A model generated the notes under the pieces. It saw only the letters and a program-made list of their open reading frames with translations. It did not search any database and had not been told where the DNA came from. A stretch of 64,000 nucleotides of DNA from positions 3,664,001 to 3,728,000 of the forward strand of contig OU696582.1 in assembly GCA_916048095.2 (NCBI GenBank), given 5' to 3'. The translations under genes and the position numbers were made by a program. This stretch comes from Sacculina carcini. Taxonomy: Eukaryota; Arthropoda; Thecostraca; Sacculinidae. Positions 42,001 to 51,874 of this stretch are shown here, one piece after another (position 1 is the stretch's first letter; every line of letters starts with the position of its first letter).

Positions 42001-43096
42001 GGGAAACGGTCGTTGGACATATACCGACTGGACACATTCTGGTGCCATCGGCTGAATACGGTCGATCCGTGCTGGGCAGCAGGTTGTTGATGTGCTCAAA
42101 TTTTTCCAGCACATCCACCCCAGCCACTGTAATGTCGGCTCCTGTGTCCGGCAACGCAGACACCGTCACATGTCCATCGACGACAACATCCACACGGGGA
42201 GCTCGGACTGCCATGACGCTTGAAACAATCGCCGCTGACACATACCTGTTTTTCCACTGTTTGTTGGCAACGGTTATGTTCTCGGCGCGATCTCTGTCAT
42301 CGAGGGATGTCTTGCATTTCGTGGCAAAATGACCTAATTTGCCGCATCTTCTGCACTCCTGGTCATGTGCTGCGCACTTGCCTTTGCGCGCGTGGTGTCT
42401 TCCGCACCGGGGACACTCTGGTTCAGAACTCGAAGGTGCTCGGCTGGCATGCTTACTGAAGCCATTGCGAACACCGTGCACTCTGCCGACTCTATCGGTC
42501 TCTATTTTCTCCGTATCGCGACTGGCGGCTTCTTCTGCTCTACAAATATCGATAGCCGTCGGAAGGTCCAAGCTTTTCACGCTACACAGCTTCTTAATGG
42601 TGGCTGTGTCTCGCATGCCCACCACGATGCGATCGCGGACGAGACTATCTTGACATTTGTCACAAAAATTACACGACATGCCCAATTCGCGCAGGCTGAT
42701 GAGAAAATCGTCAAAGCACTCGCCATTTCTTTGCACACGTGAGTTGAAGTTTTTGCGCTCGATCACCTCGTTTACTTGCCCTTTGGCATAAACATCCAAG
42801 TGTCGCAAGATGACGTCCACATTGTTCTTGTCTGTTTCGGCGATATCGAGGCTTTTTACAATTCTCAGACTTTCGTCGCTGATGCACGACCGAAATACTG
42901 CCATCTGAACTTCCCGACTCTGACTTTTCAGACCGGAAAGTAGCACGTAGTCGGTCCAGCGCTCTCGCCACAACGTGAACGCTTCGCTTCGGTCAATAGA
43001 TAGATCCAGTTTTGCTGGCACAGAAATTTTCCCGCTCCATGAAAATGAAGAATCACTCATTGAATGAGTATCACTGGATCCTGTCGGCTGCGCCAT
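39017..43096 (-). CDS. G1 Gag-Pol polyprotein
   Basis: The ATG at 43096-43094 overlaps the last LTR base and the primer site; 1,359 codons, no interruption. Gag of a Mag-type (FTLWRERWTDYVLLSGL; DFLISLRELGMSCNFC), knuckle region CPRCGRHHARKGKC and CRRCGKLGHFATKC. Protease ALPDTGADITVAG. RT VDLTKLNRCIQRE, FDAAKGYHQCPL, and a catalytic box LVDD in QRLVDDVIIYG. RNase H YLHTDASRLNGLG, ELELLAIVWA and LTDHRPL. Integrase HASHAGKEKTKQRA...CGKCQQY, core SVDIAEHGGHKFIV (Asp), IYSDGGPQFTSGEF (Asp) and NGRAEAAVKSAK (Glu). An upstream in-frame ATG in the LTR would add 30 hydrophobic residues but is less likely, as it lies in U5. No frameshift is needed in this element. Confidence 0.95.
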   Translation of the reverse strand: MAQPTGSSDTHSMSDSSFSWSGKISVPAKLDLSIDRSEAFTLWRERWTDYVLLSGLKSQSREVQMAVFRSCISDESLRIVKSLDIAETDKNNVDVILRHLDVYAKGQVNEVIERKNFNSRVQRNGECFDDFLISLRELGMSCNFCDKCQDSLVRDRIVVGMRDTATIKKLCSVKSLDLPTAIDICRAEEAASRDTEKIETDRVGRVHGVRNGFSKHASRAPSSSEPECPRCGRHHARKGKCAAHDQECRRCGKLGHFATKCKTSLDDRDRAENITVANKQWKNRYVSAAIVSSVMAVRAPRVDVVVDGHVTVSALPDTGADITVAGVDVLEKFEHINNLLPSTDRPYSADGTRMCPVGICPTTVSLGELSVEVDVHVLKGVSGMLLSWNVCRELGIISRDYPNQLNPSAVNIVAEANDRKRISSAEDVISEFRDVFSEEIKCLPGESFKIRVADGSRPHSVTAPRRVPLPLRDALKEELHSLESQGIITRVTEPTEWCSPIVVTPKKGGKIRLCVDLTKLNRCIQRELFQSSTPAECVASMVTAEAKYFAVFDAAKGYHQCPLSQESQPLTTFITPFGRYMFRRAPYGISSISDHYNRRMNEALEGLTGVQRLVDDVIIYGSSKEELQERATNFLVRCRQRKITLNRNKVQYMLPRCKFAGFEVSASGYSIDTALNEAISKFPVPTNLTNLRSFFGLCNQIGSFSPDLSKWLVPLRGLLSTKNTFLWEDRHTAAFHEARKALSSQDVLKYFDAKAPTYLHTDASRLNGLGFMLQQKQPNGEMGVVQCGSRFLNDAESRYAAIELELLAIVWAFKKCRPFLSGLEHFEVLTDHRPLVPILNSKSLDDLANPRLQRLRFKLEEIGPFSARWVPGKQHTAADALSRHPVSPATEKEEADDGTTIAACVTTDPEIPDLNLQQLKAESAADLELQMLQQTIMDGFPDRKGDMNNKLQRYWPVHERLSVEDDLVFLGRRLVIPKSMRSQILRDLHASHAGKEKTKQRARQAVYWPGIDVDIDNITKHCGKCQQYLPSQAPETMTRHAKATRPFEYVSVDIAEHGGHKFIVLVDHLSGWQFVNDLGSSAVTRRLLDTFRTIFCMVGVPVIIYSDGGPQFTSGEFARFAELWRFQHVRSSPHYPQSNGRAEAAVKSAKALIKKCWDGGRGGLDADSWAKGILQQRNTPGPDSRSPAEILYGRPVRDMVPAHRRQFSSEWQKSSEEAERVMDTYECKSEERYNQGTRDLTELSPGNNVAVQCHATKEWTRYGVIVEKLPHRRYLVKMLSGRVVARNRRHIRLRFGHALRPDVQPTSASSEGDAAQRSEEPWRSTRSRRRPQRLIEVMKMTRGACGSAQREENHLNRCR
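43077..43095 (-). other. Primer-binding site of G1 (tRNA-Ser type)
   Basis: TGGCGCAGCCGACAGGATC directly after the LTR; agrees with the complement of the 3' end of metazoan tRNA-Ser (UGA/AGA type, known sequence) at about 17 of 19 positions. The gag ATG overlaps its first two bases. Confidence 0.7.
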
Positions 43097-43363
43097 GTTC
43101 AAGTCTGAGACTGTATTAACAAGATAACCATAACACACAAACAACACTGTACACAAAATGAAAGTAGCGACTCGCAAGAGCAACACACACGAAACACGCG
43201 GGCTTCAAAACTTCACTGCCGTTCACTTAAACGGCTCAGTAGGATCAGCAGACGACCCACTCTCGATGCCCGACTGCTAGCGCTAAGCAGACGACCCACT
43301 CTCGATGCCCGACTGCTAGCGACATCTGTTGAGGTGATTTTCTTCACGCTGCGCACTCCCACA
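43096..43363 (-). repeat. 5' LTR of G1
   Basis: 268 bp, identical to 38797-39064. Flanked by CATGC on the outside and the primer site inside. Confidence 0.95.
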
Positions 43364-43366
43364 CAT

Positions 43367-43378
43367 GCCGAAATAGCT
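43367..43378 (-). other. Primer-binding site of E5: complement of tRNA-Phe nucleotides 1-12
   Basis: AGCTATTTCGGC between the E5 LTR (43379) and the original gag ATG (43366-43364), which follows with no spacer. G1 inserted at that ATG. Confidence 0.75.
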
Positions 43379-43565
43379 TGTGATATATTGATGAGACTGA
43401 TGGAGCAAGTATGACAAGACACTACAACACTGTTCAAAGTTATCACTACACACGAACCACGCGCCAACACAACTCACCACCGCACCACCAATTTCACACT
43501 GAAGCACAACTCGCCATGAACACAACAGCGCGCACGCATACAGACATCGCCAATCGCTCACACAC

Positions 43566-43596
<31 letters not shown>

Positions 43597-43702
43597 TACA
43601 TACAAACATACATGCATGCCTACGCAGCAAGCACGACCACTCGCACGAACACTCGCACGCACAGATACAAGTAAGCACACATACATGCATACATATATAA
43701 CA
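43379..43702 (-). repeat. 5' LTR of E5
   Basis: 324 bp; differs from 31440-31757 only by three extra AC repeat units. Primer site at the internal edge and CGCTC at the outer edge. Confidence 0.9.
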
Positions 43703-43707
43703 CGCTC

Positions 43708-45140
43708 CCTATTTTTTGTATATAGTAAATCTCTCATTACTTCATGGTTCTTTTATACCTGAAAAACATGCTATTGTCTACCCAATTTTGAAAAAACCAA
43801 CACTTGATTCTTCCATCATCAAAAATTATCGTCCTGTTTCAATTATCAATCTCACCTCCAAGTTGTTAGAATCCGTTATTTTCTCCCAACTTTCTCCTCT
43901 TATTAACGATGTTTTAGATCCTTACCAGTCTGGCTTCCGACCTTTCCATTCAACTGAGTCTGTTCTCACATCTGTTGTTGACGTTGTGTTATCTCATTTC
44001 TCCTTCCGCCATTCTGTCCTAATTGTTATGTTGGATATGTCATCAGCGTTTGATTTAGTAAACCACAAAATCTTGCTTGATGATTTATCGCATATTGGTC
44101 TCTCTTCCACGGCATTTTCGCTCATGCGCTCTTATCTTTCAGGCCGTTCTTACTCCGTTAAATTTAATTCTGTTGTTTCCGATCGTGTTCCTTTAAATTC
44201 AGGAGTTCCTCAAGGCTCAATTCTCGGTCCCACTCTTTTCAACCTGTATATGTCCTCACTGTGTCCTATTCTAAAACGTTATTCTGTGGCTTTTCATATC
44301 TATGCCGACGACATTCAACTGCTATGTCCACTTCCGTTTCCCTACTCATCCTATATGTCTGAACTTCTATCGGATATTTCATCATGGGCTGCTTCTCGTC
44401 GTCTTCTCATAAATTCTTCTAAAACTGAATTCATGGTTTTTCACCCTCCTCGTCTAACTCCACCTACTCTTCCATTTCCTTTACGTTCGTCAGTGCGAAA
44501 CTTGGGTGTAATTATGGATTCCTCTCTCATCTTTAGCAATAATATTAGTTCTGTCACACGTACATGCCGTCTTATTCTACGCGCGCTGTATCCCATACGT
44601 CCATTCCTCGACCAAGCGTCTGCCATCAAGCTCATCAAAACACTGGTTTTTCCTCGTATAGATTATTGTATTGTTTTATATTTCAACACTCCGCGATGCT
44701 ATTTGAAACCATTTCAGACGGTGATCAATCAATGTTGTAGATTTGTCCTCTCTCCCGTTGTTTGTGTTCATACATCTCATCATTTGTACAATCTTCGTTG
44801 GCTACCTATTATTCCGCGAATTCATTTCCGTCTCTCCTGTATTATTTTCAAACTGCTGAACGGCATCAATCAGCCTGAATATCTTGTACGTTTGTTATCT
44901 CGTGTCTCAAATCCCAACACCCGTATTTCACGTCCTCTACAATGTCCTAGAGCGTTGTGTGAATCCCCCTGGTCAGCAAAATCATTTACCTTTTTTGCCC
45001 CTCGTTTCTATAACTCACTTCCATCTCATGTCCGTCTATCTCCCTCCTTCTCTTCTTTCACTTCATCTCTGCGCACATACTTATTCTCTAAATCTTTTGA
45101 TCGCTCATCTCATTGCCTTACACCATATGCCAAGATTTAG
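43708..45140 (+). pseudogene. L3 ORF2, second part: reverse transcriptase
   Basis: Continuation of 30070-31439 after E5. RT motifs: IKNYRPVSIINLTSKLLE, QSGFRPFHSTESVLTS, MLDMSSAFDLVNHKILL, SGVPQGSILGPTLFNLYM, the catalytic YADD (FHIYADDIQLLC), SSKTEFMVFHPPRLT and a C-terminal RWLPIIPRIHFRLSCIIFKLL. Open to the stop at 45140. Only the E5 insertion and the 5' truncation of ORF1 disable this LINE; the RT itself looks intact. Confidence 0.85.
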
Positions 45141-45455
45141 CTGCTCAAAGTGCACTCTCATCTTTTGCTTGCCTTTGTTTTTTTTGCATTCACGTGTTTT
45201 TTTTGTGTCTTATAAGCTATTTTTTTCTATCTCCTATCTCTACCTGATTATCTTTGTACTGAAAATGTGTGTGGATTTCTTATTCTTACTGTGTGTGTAT
45301 GTTTTATTCTGATGATTATTTATTGCGCTCAATGTTTGTTTCATATTGCGTCGACGTGTAGCTTTTGGTTTTTTTTCTGTGCTATTTTTGTTCTTTTGTA
45401 ATCGCGCCATTGTTGCTATGTGCGCTAAATCAAATACATGTTGTTGTATTTTATT
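45141..45455 (+). other. 3' untranslated end of L3
   Basis: T-rich sequence ending TGCGCTAAATCAAATACATGTTGTTGTA, the same kind of terminus (GCGCTA...AAATACAT plus short repeat) as L1m and L2m. Confidence 0.6.
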
Positions 45456-45876
45456 TACTCACACATCGATTGGAGTTGATGCCACCAATGTGCCATAATT
45501 GTATGATCTTGGTGTTCTGCAATCTTCATTATATTCTCCTGTTGGATTTTTAGTCAATTTCGCATATTCTTGTTTTCAGGCTGAAGGTATTCAGTGTTTT
45601 CTATCTGAAAGTGTAAGCGTTGGGGCGTCTTAGCAGAATTATATACTTCAAAGGCTTGGAATATATGATGACGTGATGTTAAGTGGGATAATACTTTCTC
45701 TTTGTAGCATGCGAATTTTATGGATTATTTCTTCGACTCCCATCTGTTTTGTACTGTTTATTCTGCGTATTTCGTACGTAGAGTCGTGTAGTATATAAAA
45801 GAAGTATAAGTATGCACTTGTTTATTGACCCGCCGCAGGTTCGTGCACGTGTTTGTTGGTGCCGTCCGTGCCATTG

Positions 45877-47286
45877 ATGGTTGTCATGCAGAGTATGGCC
45901 ATGGACACGGGCGGCGAGGCGTCCTTGGTGACTGCTGCTGCCGGCGAGCCACAAAATAACGGCAATAACATTGGCGGCGGCGATCCGCAAGCCACCGAGC
46001 GTTGCGCAGTGTGTCACACGGATCCTATGAGCCCGTACTTCTACCAGAAGCACTTGGCCAGTGCCCGACACCGAAAATCATTGAACAACTTGGAAAACAC
46101 GCGTAAGTTGGCCTCCATGACGGATGAGTTTGTGGCCGTAGATCTGCCGTCGTCGCGAGGCTACCAGTGCAAATTGTGCGCCATCTTTCTAACGAGCGCC
46201 GACATTGCGTTGACGCACTCGCGCGGCGCCAAGCACCAGTACCGCAGGCACAACAGGCCGCCGCACGAGCCGGCCGCAGCTGCGTCAGCAGTTGTATCCG
46301 TGCCGCTTCTGGCCGGCAACTTTTCTGCGTCGGCACGCGGAAGTTTCCCCAATCAACAGCAGCCAGCGACAAATCAGCCGACGACCAGCGGCAAGGGCGC
46401 AACAGCTGGGATTAGTGGGAGTGCGTACAAGACAGCGTCATCTATCTCGGCTATTCCGTCGTTGGTGAATCAGGCAGTGACGCGGCCGGACGGCGCTCCT
46501 ACCGAGAACGGCGGCGACGGCGGCGGCACGGCGCTCTTCCACTGCGCTGTCTGTTCCAGCTCGATGAACTCGCACACGCAGCTGATGGCGCACGTGCGCG
46601 GCGGTCGTCATCGCCACAACCTGCAGTCGCTGGTCGACGAGGGTAAGGCGCCGCCCGACAGCTTGGCGGCCGTTGAGGCGTTATGCGCCGGCGGTGTCGG
46701 GGCGGATTTGGGCGCGACGCTGCCGTTCGGCTTGTCTCAGGCGGCGGCCGGCGGCGGCTTGTTTGTGTGCCGGCAGTGCAACGTGGCGACCAACAGCGCC
46801 GTGCAGTTGCAGCAACATCTGCACTCGCTGCGCCACTCGACCGGCACGCGCGCCAACAACACTGCTCACCGCGCTGCTGGCGCTGGTGCGACACGCAAGC
46901 CGTACCAACGTCACGCGACATCAGGCACGTATCATAACTACGCCGGCACGGCGGTGATGACACGCTCGGTCATGACGGCGAGCGGCGTGTCAGCGGGAGG
47001 CCACTCGACAACGCATCAGTCAGCACCGGCAGGCACGGCAGCGGCCGGTGGCAACGGAGGCGGCATGGTGACCCCGTACGCGGCGGCTGCCGGCTACGGC
47101 CAGGGCGCGGCCGGTCATTACAGCATGGCGGCGGCGGCAGTGGCGGCGGCCGCCTCGCCGCACGAATACTCGGCGCAGCAGTACTTGGCCGGCGGCGATA
47201 TGTACGCGGCGCGCAACTATTACTTGGCCAAACCGCCACCGCCGCCGCCTCTGCAAAAGTCCTATATGAAGGGACATTTTATGTGA
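45877..47286 (+). CDS. U1-type (dsRNA-binding) zinc-finger protein, ZNF346/ZNF385-like
   Basis: 469 codons from the ATG at 45877; in-frame ATGs at 45886, 45895 and 45901 are possible starts. Four U1/JAZ-type fingers with spacing C-x2-C-x12-H-x5-H: CAVCHTDPMSPYFYQKHLASARH, CKLCAIFL...HSRGAKH, CAVCSSSM...HVRGGRH and CRQCNVAT...HLHSLRH. Such fingers bind double-stranded RNA in the JAZ/ZNF346 family and are found in ZNF385. Long Ala/Gly/Ser-rich linkers and a PPPPPP stretch near the C-terminus. GC-rich codon use, unlike the surrounding elements. An AG acceptor at about 45838 may mean this is the last coding exon. Not a transposon gene; the exact orthologue is not certain. Confidence 0.75.
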   Translation: MVVMQSMAMDTGGEASLVTAAAGEPQNNGNNIGGGDPQATERCAVCHTDPMSPYFYQKHLASARHRKSLNNLENTRKLASMTDEFVAVDLPSSRGYQCKLCAIFLTSADIALTHSRGAKHQYRRHNRPPHEPAAAASAVVSVPLLAGNFSASARGSFPNQQQPATNQPTTSGKGATAGISGSAYKTASSISAIPSLVNQAVTRPDGAPTENGGDGGGTALFHCAVCSSSMNSHTQLMAHVRGGRHRHNLQSLVDEGKAPPDSLAAVEALCAGGVGADLGATLPFGLSQAAAGGGLFVCRQCNVATNSAVQLQQHLHSLRHSTGTRANNTAHRAAGAGATRKPYQRHATSGTYHNYAGTAVMTRSVMTASGVSAGGHSTTHQSAPAGTAAAGGNGGGMVTPYAAAAGYGQGAAGHYSMAAAAVAAAASPHEYSAQQYLAGGDMYAARNYYLAKPPPPPPLQKSYMKGHFM

Positions 47287-49345
47287 CGCCACTGGTCTGC
47301 AGGTCCGCGCCGCTTTTTGTCGGTATGGGTCTTGTTTGGTGAAATTTATTCCTCCCCCCGTGTTCATGGCCCACTTTCTGTTCTCGAAAAGTCAGTGGCA
47401 GAGTGATGCAGGGCTCCATATGCAGTGTTGAAGTGTCTCTGTCTTATAAGCCTATCACACGGTGTAGTGTAATCAAATTATTGTGTAATTCTTGTTTTAA
47501 CCTTGCGTTTCTGAGGAAGATGACTTTCTTTCAACAAGGAAATAGGAGAGAATTGAAGCCATGTATCAGGATATCGGATTATGGCTGAATAAGGGAACGA
47601 ACAAGTTCGAACTGGTTCCATTGAAGAACGTAAAAAGGCGATATATAACGTGTTCAGTCAATCATGTATTGATAGATGGCAGTGAGAGCTTAGGATAAAC
47701 AGTGATAGGCATCGATATCTCAATTTTTTCACTAAATGTTTGTTAATTCTCATGAATGAAGATTTTAGTTCTTACAATGGTTTTATATGGCTTGAAACGG
47801 ACCACTGAAATGGCCCACAAAAGTGAACATTCATTGCGGACGGTGATTATTCATTAAACAAAGACAATGTTTAATGAATAATCGTCCCTGCAAAACAGTT
47901 CACGTGTGGTGTACTATCGTTAGATACACAGACGCACGCACACGCACATATACACTGTGTGTATGGTTGTGCACAGGCGCCGCGTATGTTGCAGTTCAAT
48001 TTTTGGGTGTCAATTCGGTGCAAATGGTGCCGTTTTTACACGAATAACTAGTGTCATGTAAGCTCGTGTCATGTAAGCATGTGCAGTTTGGCATTGAGTC
48101 AACACCCGAATGATTTATGATTGGTGTTTAAGAAGCGTACCGGTGGGCTAGACTATGACGCTCCCTGATGAATGTGCTATCTATAATAATTATGTGTTTG
48201 ATGTTCTCACAGGTTTTGTCGCCTGGCAGTTACTCGTAGCTGCCTGCAAGAACAACACTACCTACATTCATGTGATCTGTGCTTGTATGTACGCATGTGC
48301 ACACGTGTACGTGTGTGCGTGTGTCGTTTATGATCTGCAACTGTATCACATGTACCCAACTGCATTTCGTCTGTCGCCAAATGCTCATCAACCGGGATGC
48401 ACGATTTGCTTAGTAGGCCTTCGTATGCGTGTGCTAGTCCGGGTGTTTGACCACTTATGTTCAGTATCTATGTGATATTATATTCTATATGATACGATCT
48501 GTATTTTGTATGATCATTTCAGTGTTTGTGTGTGTGTGTTTATCAGACATGCGTTTGCTGTTTTGCCGTCTGAAACGTAAAGTTCACAACACTTTTTGCG
48601 AAAAACAATTATATAGTCCTGAATCGTTTCTTGTGTGCTTGTGCATTTGCCTGGATTCGAGTGATTCAGAACTACGTTTTCTGGTCATTCACAAGTTGGT
48701 GTACGCTGTTTGCTGTGGTTGTCTCCTTGTTCACCCGCGAATCAAGTGAATTCGTTTGATCGGCGCTATGACCGCAGAGCTGTATGGACTCAACTCAGAA
48801 TGTATTGATGAAACACTCGGCGACGTTACTATACATCAAATGACAAGAATGTTATGAATTCATAATGTAAAATAGACATACACACACAAATACACATACA
48901 TTGTGACACAATACCTGAAAGCCTGCCAATACTTCTAGAAACTGTCTTTGACATCGCGCCATTTCTAATCTGCGCTCTGATGCTACATTCAGACAATATA
49001 GTAATTATCAAGATAATATATAAACAGCTGTATAAAAACAGGAAGATGACGGTATAAAAAGCACTATGTACCAACGCATTCCCTGAACGTTGCATTTCAT
49101 CTATTTAATGCAGATAACAAGCCGGAAGGCAAATTGATCATTTGAGCCCCTAGTTAGCCATGTGAGTACCATGCATTATTGAGCGGCACCAATCTAGCAC
49201 TGCTGATAACTCACACCAGACAGACAGCACACACAAACAGAATTATAGTAACACAAACACAAATAGACAAGAGAGAGAGACAGCATTGGCGGTGGTAAGA
49301 CATAATACCACTGGTAACTGGCTCCTGGTAACATGTTGACTGAGT
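47287..49345. other. Intergenic/UTR sequence with one strong hairpin
   Basis: No convincing coding region: the open frames at 48155-48749 have Cys/Tyr/His-rich low-complexity content from GT repeats. Presumably it holds the 3' UTRs of the two convergent host genes. Confidence 0.5.
47839..47888. other. Perfect inverted repeat (hairpin)
   Basis: GATTATTCATTAAAC (47846-47860) pairs with GTTTAATGAATAATC (47870-47884) around a 9-base loop; GGAC/GTCC outside extends the stem. It lies about 550 bp after the zinc-finger stop. Confidence 0.7.
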
Positions 49346-51874
49346 TCAAACACACCGCGCTGTCTTAGACGCCACCTCACCGCGCCGCCGTTCACCCTCG
49401 CACTCAGCAGCGTGTTGATCGAGCGGCACAGAGACAGTCATCACATCGTCCAGCTCAATATCGATGTCTGCACCCCCCTCCATCGCACATCCCCCCTCGG
49501 GCAGGGGGCAAGCTGCCGCCCTCCCGTCGCCAGAACCCCTCGCCGTCTGATACACACTGCCGCACAATCGCACCAGATCAGGATACAACATGTACAGCGT
49601 GGTGATCACTCCGAGGATGTTCTTCATCAGGAAGAGACTGATGTCGCCACGCAGTGTGGTCCACACGTACAGGCGCACCACCATGTAGGACATGTTGACC
49701 AGCAGCAGATGTAGCAGCTTGTAGCAAGCCATCACGTATGGAGAACCCTGGTGGTAACGCGCCAGCAATGAACATCTCAGACAGTCAACATGACCAATAG
49801 TTCGCATTGTCACAAGTTGACAAGATGTTCAGATCAGAGCGAAAATGAAGACCCAACCACAAACAATTTCCTTTGACCCTAAAAACGACAAACTCTATTA
49901 TCAAATTCTATTCAAACTTCTATTATCAAATAGAAGTATCAACATTGATAGTTTCTAGTGGTTAGTACAGGCACATAGTGAACGACTGCAATGAAACCAC
50001 CAGCCACGATGTTCCGTGAGCATTCATTACTAATACACAATTTCAAATAGAAATCCGTCAGCGACAATGCTTGCGTGTGTTTATGTGTGTAGATATATAG
50101 CACACCAGTGAGTCAATCGAGTTATGCTCCCCAAATCACCGCTCGCGTCATACAGTGGCACGGCACACGTACACAAAGCGTAAAACCAACATGAAATACA
50201 AACTAGTTATTGGCGCGGTTGTAATATTGTCCCTTGAGCTCAATTAGTTTCGATCAAATTGTGTTGAACCGCATTATTTGTTCATCTCAACCGTTGAACG
50301 CCATTACCAGAAATTTGACGCCAACAACAAAGAAATGTTGAAGGTTTCTAACAGCGAGCGACGCCACACAAACACCATAAATATACACCAATACTAATAC
50401 ACACACACTAATGGACACACATACTAATACACACTGATAAGCCGACTCACAGTATATCACACACCTGTTCGAGACTGAAGTCGGACAGACTGAGCTTGTA
50501 GAGCGTGATGGTGGGCAGCAGAAAGTTGACGGCCACCAGCGCCAGCACGGCCTGCTGCATGTGAAACGAAGACATCATGTGACTCTCGCGTACAATGAGC
50601 AGACTGAGAAACTGCACCGAGTCCATGATTTCGTAGGCGGTCGAGCCGCACAACAGCCGAATGTAAGCGTTGCGTGGTGAGGATGGCTCAGCGTCATGAT
50701 GTCCCTCCACTAACAACATGAACACGGCGCCTGTGCACCGCGCCACTGCTGCTATTATCACGTAATTATTATTATTAATATTAAATAAAAGCACAACTGG
50801 TGACATGAGGACAGCGTACGCGCATCCTACACACACACACACACGCATACTCAAACACACACACACACATACTATAACTAAAACACACACAAGTACTCAC
50901 ACACATACTCGCACATACACACAAACTCACATATACACACACACACACACATACTCAATGTTAACCCAACTGATGTACTCTTTGTGTACAGTTGCTGTAC
51001 TGTTTGTGTAGTGATTGTGCTGTACTGTTGTTCTGCTGTACGTTTTGTCGATGGTCCTGTCGATGATTCTTTTGAAATTGTCATTGTTATTTGTGTATAT
51101 ATTGTTGCAAATATCATGTGTCGTACAGCACTGTGGCGTTATACATGTGCATTCAAGAGCTGCGGCTCAACTAACATTGTCACTGTTTATTGTATATATT
51201 GTTATTGTGTGTGGTTTTTCCGTGACAATGCATTATAAATAATAAAAATACATACACAAACTCACCCACACATACACACACACACACACACACGTACGCA
51301 AGCACATAGTACATTAAGATATACACTGCGTTTCCCACACGAAGGTTTCAAACGCGCTCATACTCAAGCACAGACACACACACACACACACACAAATTCG
51401 TGTCAACACACCTGACGCTGCAATGCCGATCTTGAGCAATTGCGGTCCCCATTGGTCGGTGGGCGCCAGTTGATTGGGCACCTGAGAGTTGAAAATCACC
51501 ACCAGCTTGCCGATCACCAGGACGGCATAGACCAGCCAGGCGCCGTAGCTGAGCGGCAACACGCCCAGCCGCGAGCGCGACCAGCGCCGCGTCAGCCGCT
51601 TCGGCGAGAAAGCAAAATGGAGGCGGCGGCCGGCGGCTGTGCTGCTGTTTTTGGCGCGCAGATAATAGTGCGCCACAATCAGCGAGCCAATCAACACGAA
51701 CATGACGACGAAATCGGCCAGGAACCAGAGATAGGCGCGCAGCGACGTCTTGTGCGGCGAGATGATGTAGTAGTTGAGCACGCACGACTGGAACACGTGC
51801 ACGGCCACCAGCGCCGTGCCAATTGCCACGTGCAGCAGAGTCTGCGACGAACAGCGGCGACATGATAGCGTCAT
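49346..51874 (-). CDS. TMEM121-like multi-pass membrane protein, three exons
   Basis: Exons 51874-51412, 50730-50465 and 49747-49346, joined by GT-AG introns in phase 1 and phase 0, giving 376 codons. The start is the ATG at 51874. The protein has about eight hydrophobic segments: LLHVAIGTALVAVHVF, LWFLADFVVMFVLIGSLIV, WLVYAVLVIGKLVVIF, KIGIAASGAVFMLLV, MDSVQFLSLLIV, ALVAVNFLLPTITLY, LVNMSYMVVRLYVW and FLMKNILGVITTLYML. The tail is acidic. Order and motifs (LWFL, D-SVQFL, NMSYMVVRLY-W then KN at the end) fit the TMEM121 family, whose molecular role is poorly known. Intron 1 is 681 bp and intron 2 717 bp, both with CA repeats. Assignment is from memory of the family. Confidence 0.75.
50815..50960. 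repeat. CA-rich microsatellite in intron 1 of the TMEM121-like gene
   Basis: Imperfect (CA)n interspersed with ATACTC and ACGC; a second CA tract lies at about 51255-51400 in the same intron. Confidence 0.8.

Larger units (their letters stand above)
38797..43363 (-). mobile_element. G1, intact Ty3/Gypsy element with identical LTRs
   Basis: LTRs 38797-39064 and 43096-43363 (268 bp each) appear identical base for base; target duplication CATGC (38792-38796, 43364-43368). A single gag-pol frame of 1,359 codons is intact. Primer site of the tRNA-Ser type, polypurine tract AGGGGGGCG (39065-39073). This is the youngest and most complete element here and probably mobile. Confidence 0.95.
31440..43702 (-). 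mobile_element. E5, LTR retrotransposon nested in LINE L3, itself carrying E4 and G1
   Basis: LTRs 31440-31757 and 43379-43702 are the same sequence apart from a CA-repeat length change; the target duplication is CGCTC (31435-31439, 43703-43707). Minus strand order: LTR, tRNA-Phe 5'-type primer site, gag, protease-RT, RNase H, integrase, polypurine tract, LTR. E4 lies in RNase H and G1 at the gag start. Without these two the element is about 4.4 kb. Confidence 0.9.

Noticed and set aside
48155..48749. Two open frames of about 100 codons each between the host genes
   Set aside because: Low-complexity Cys/Tyr/His content from GT-rich DNA, no domain, overlapping frames.
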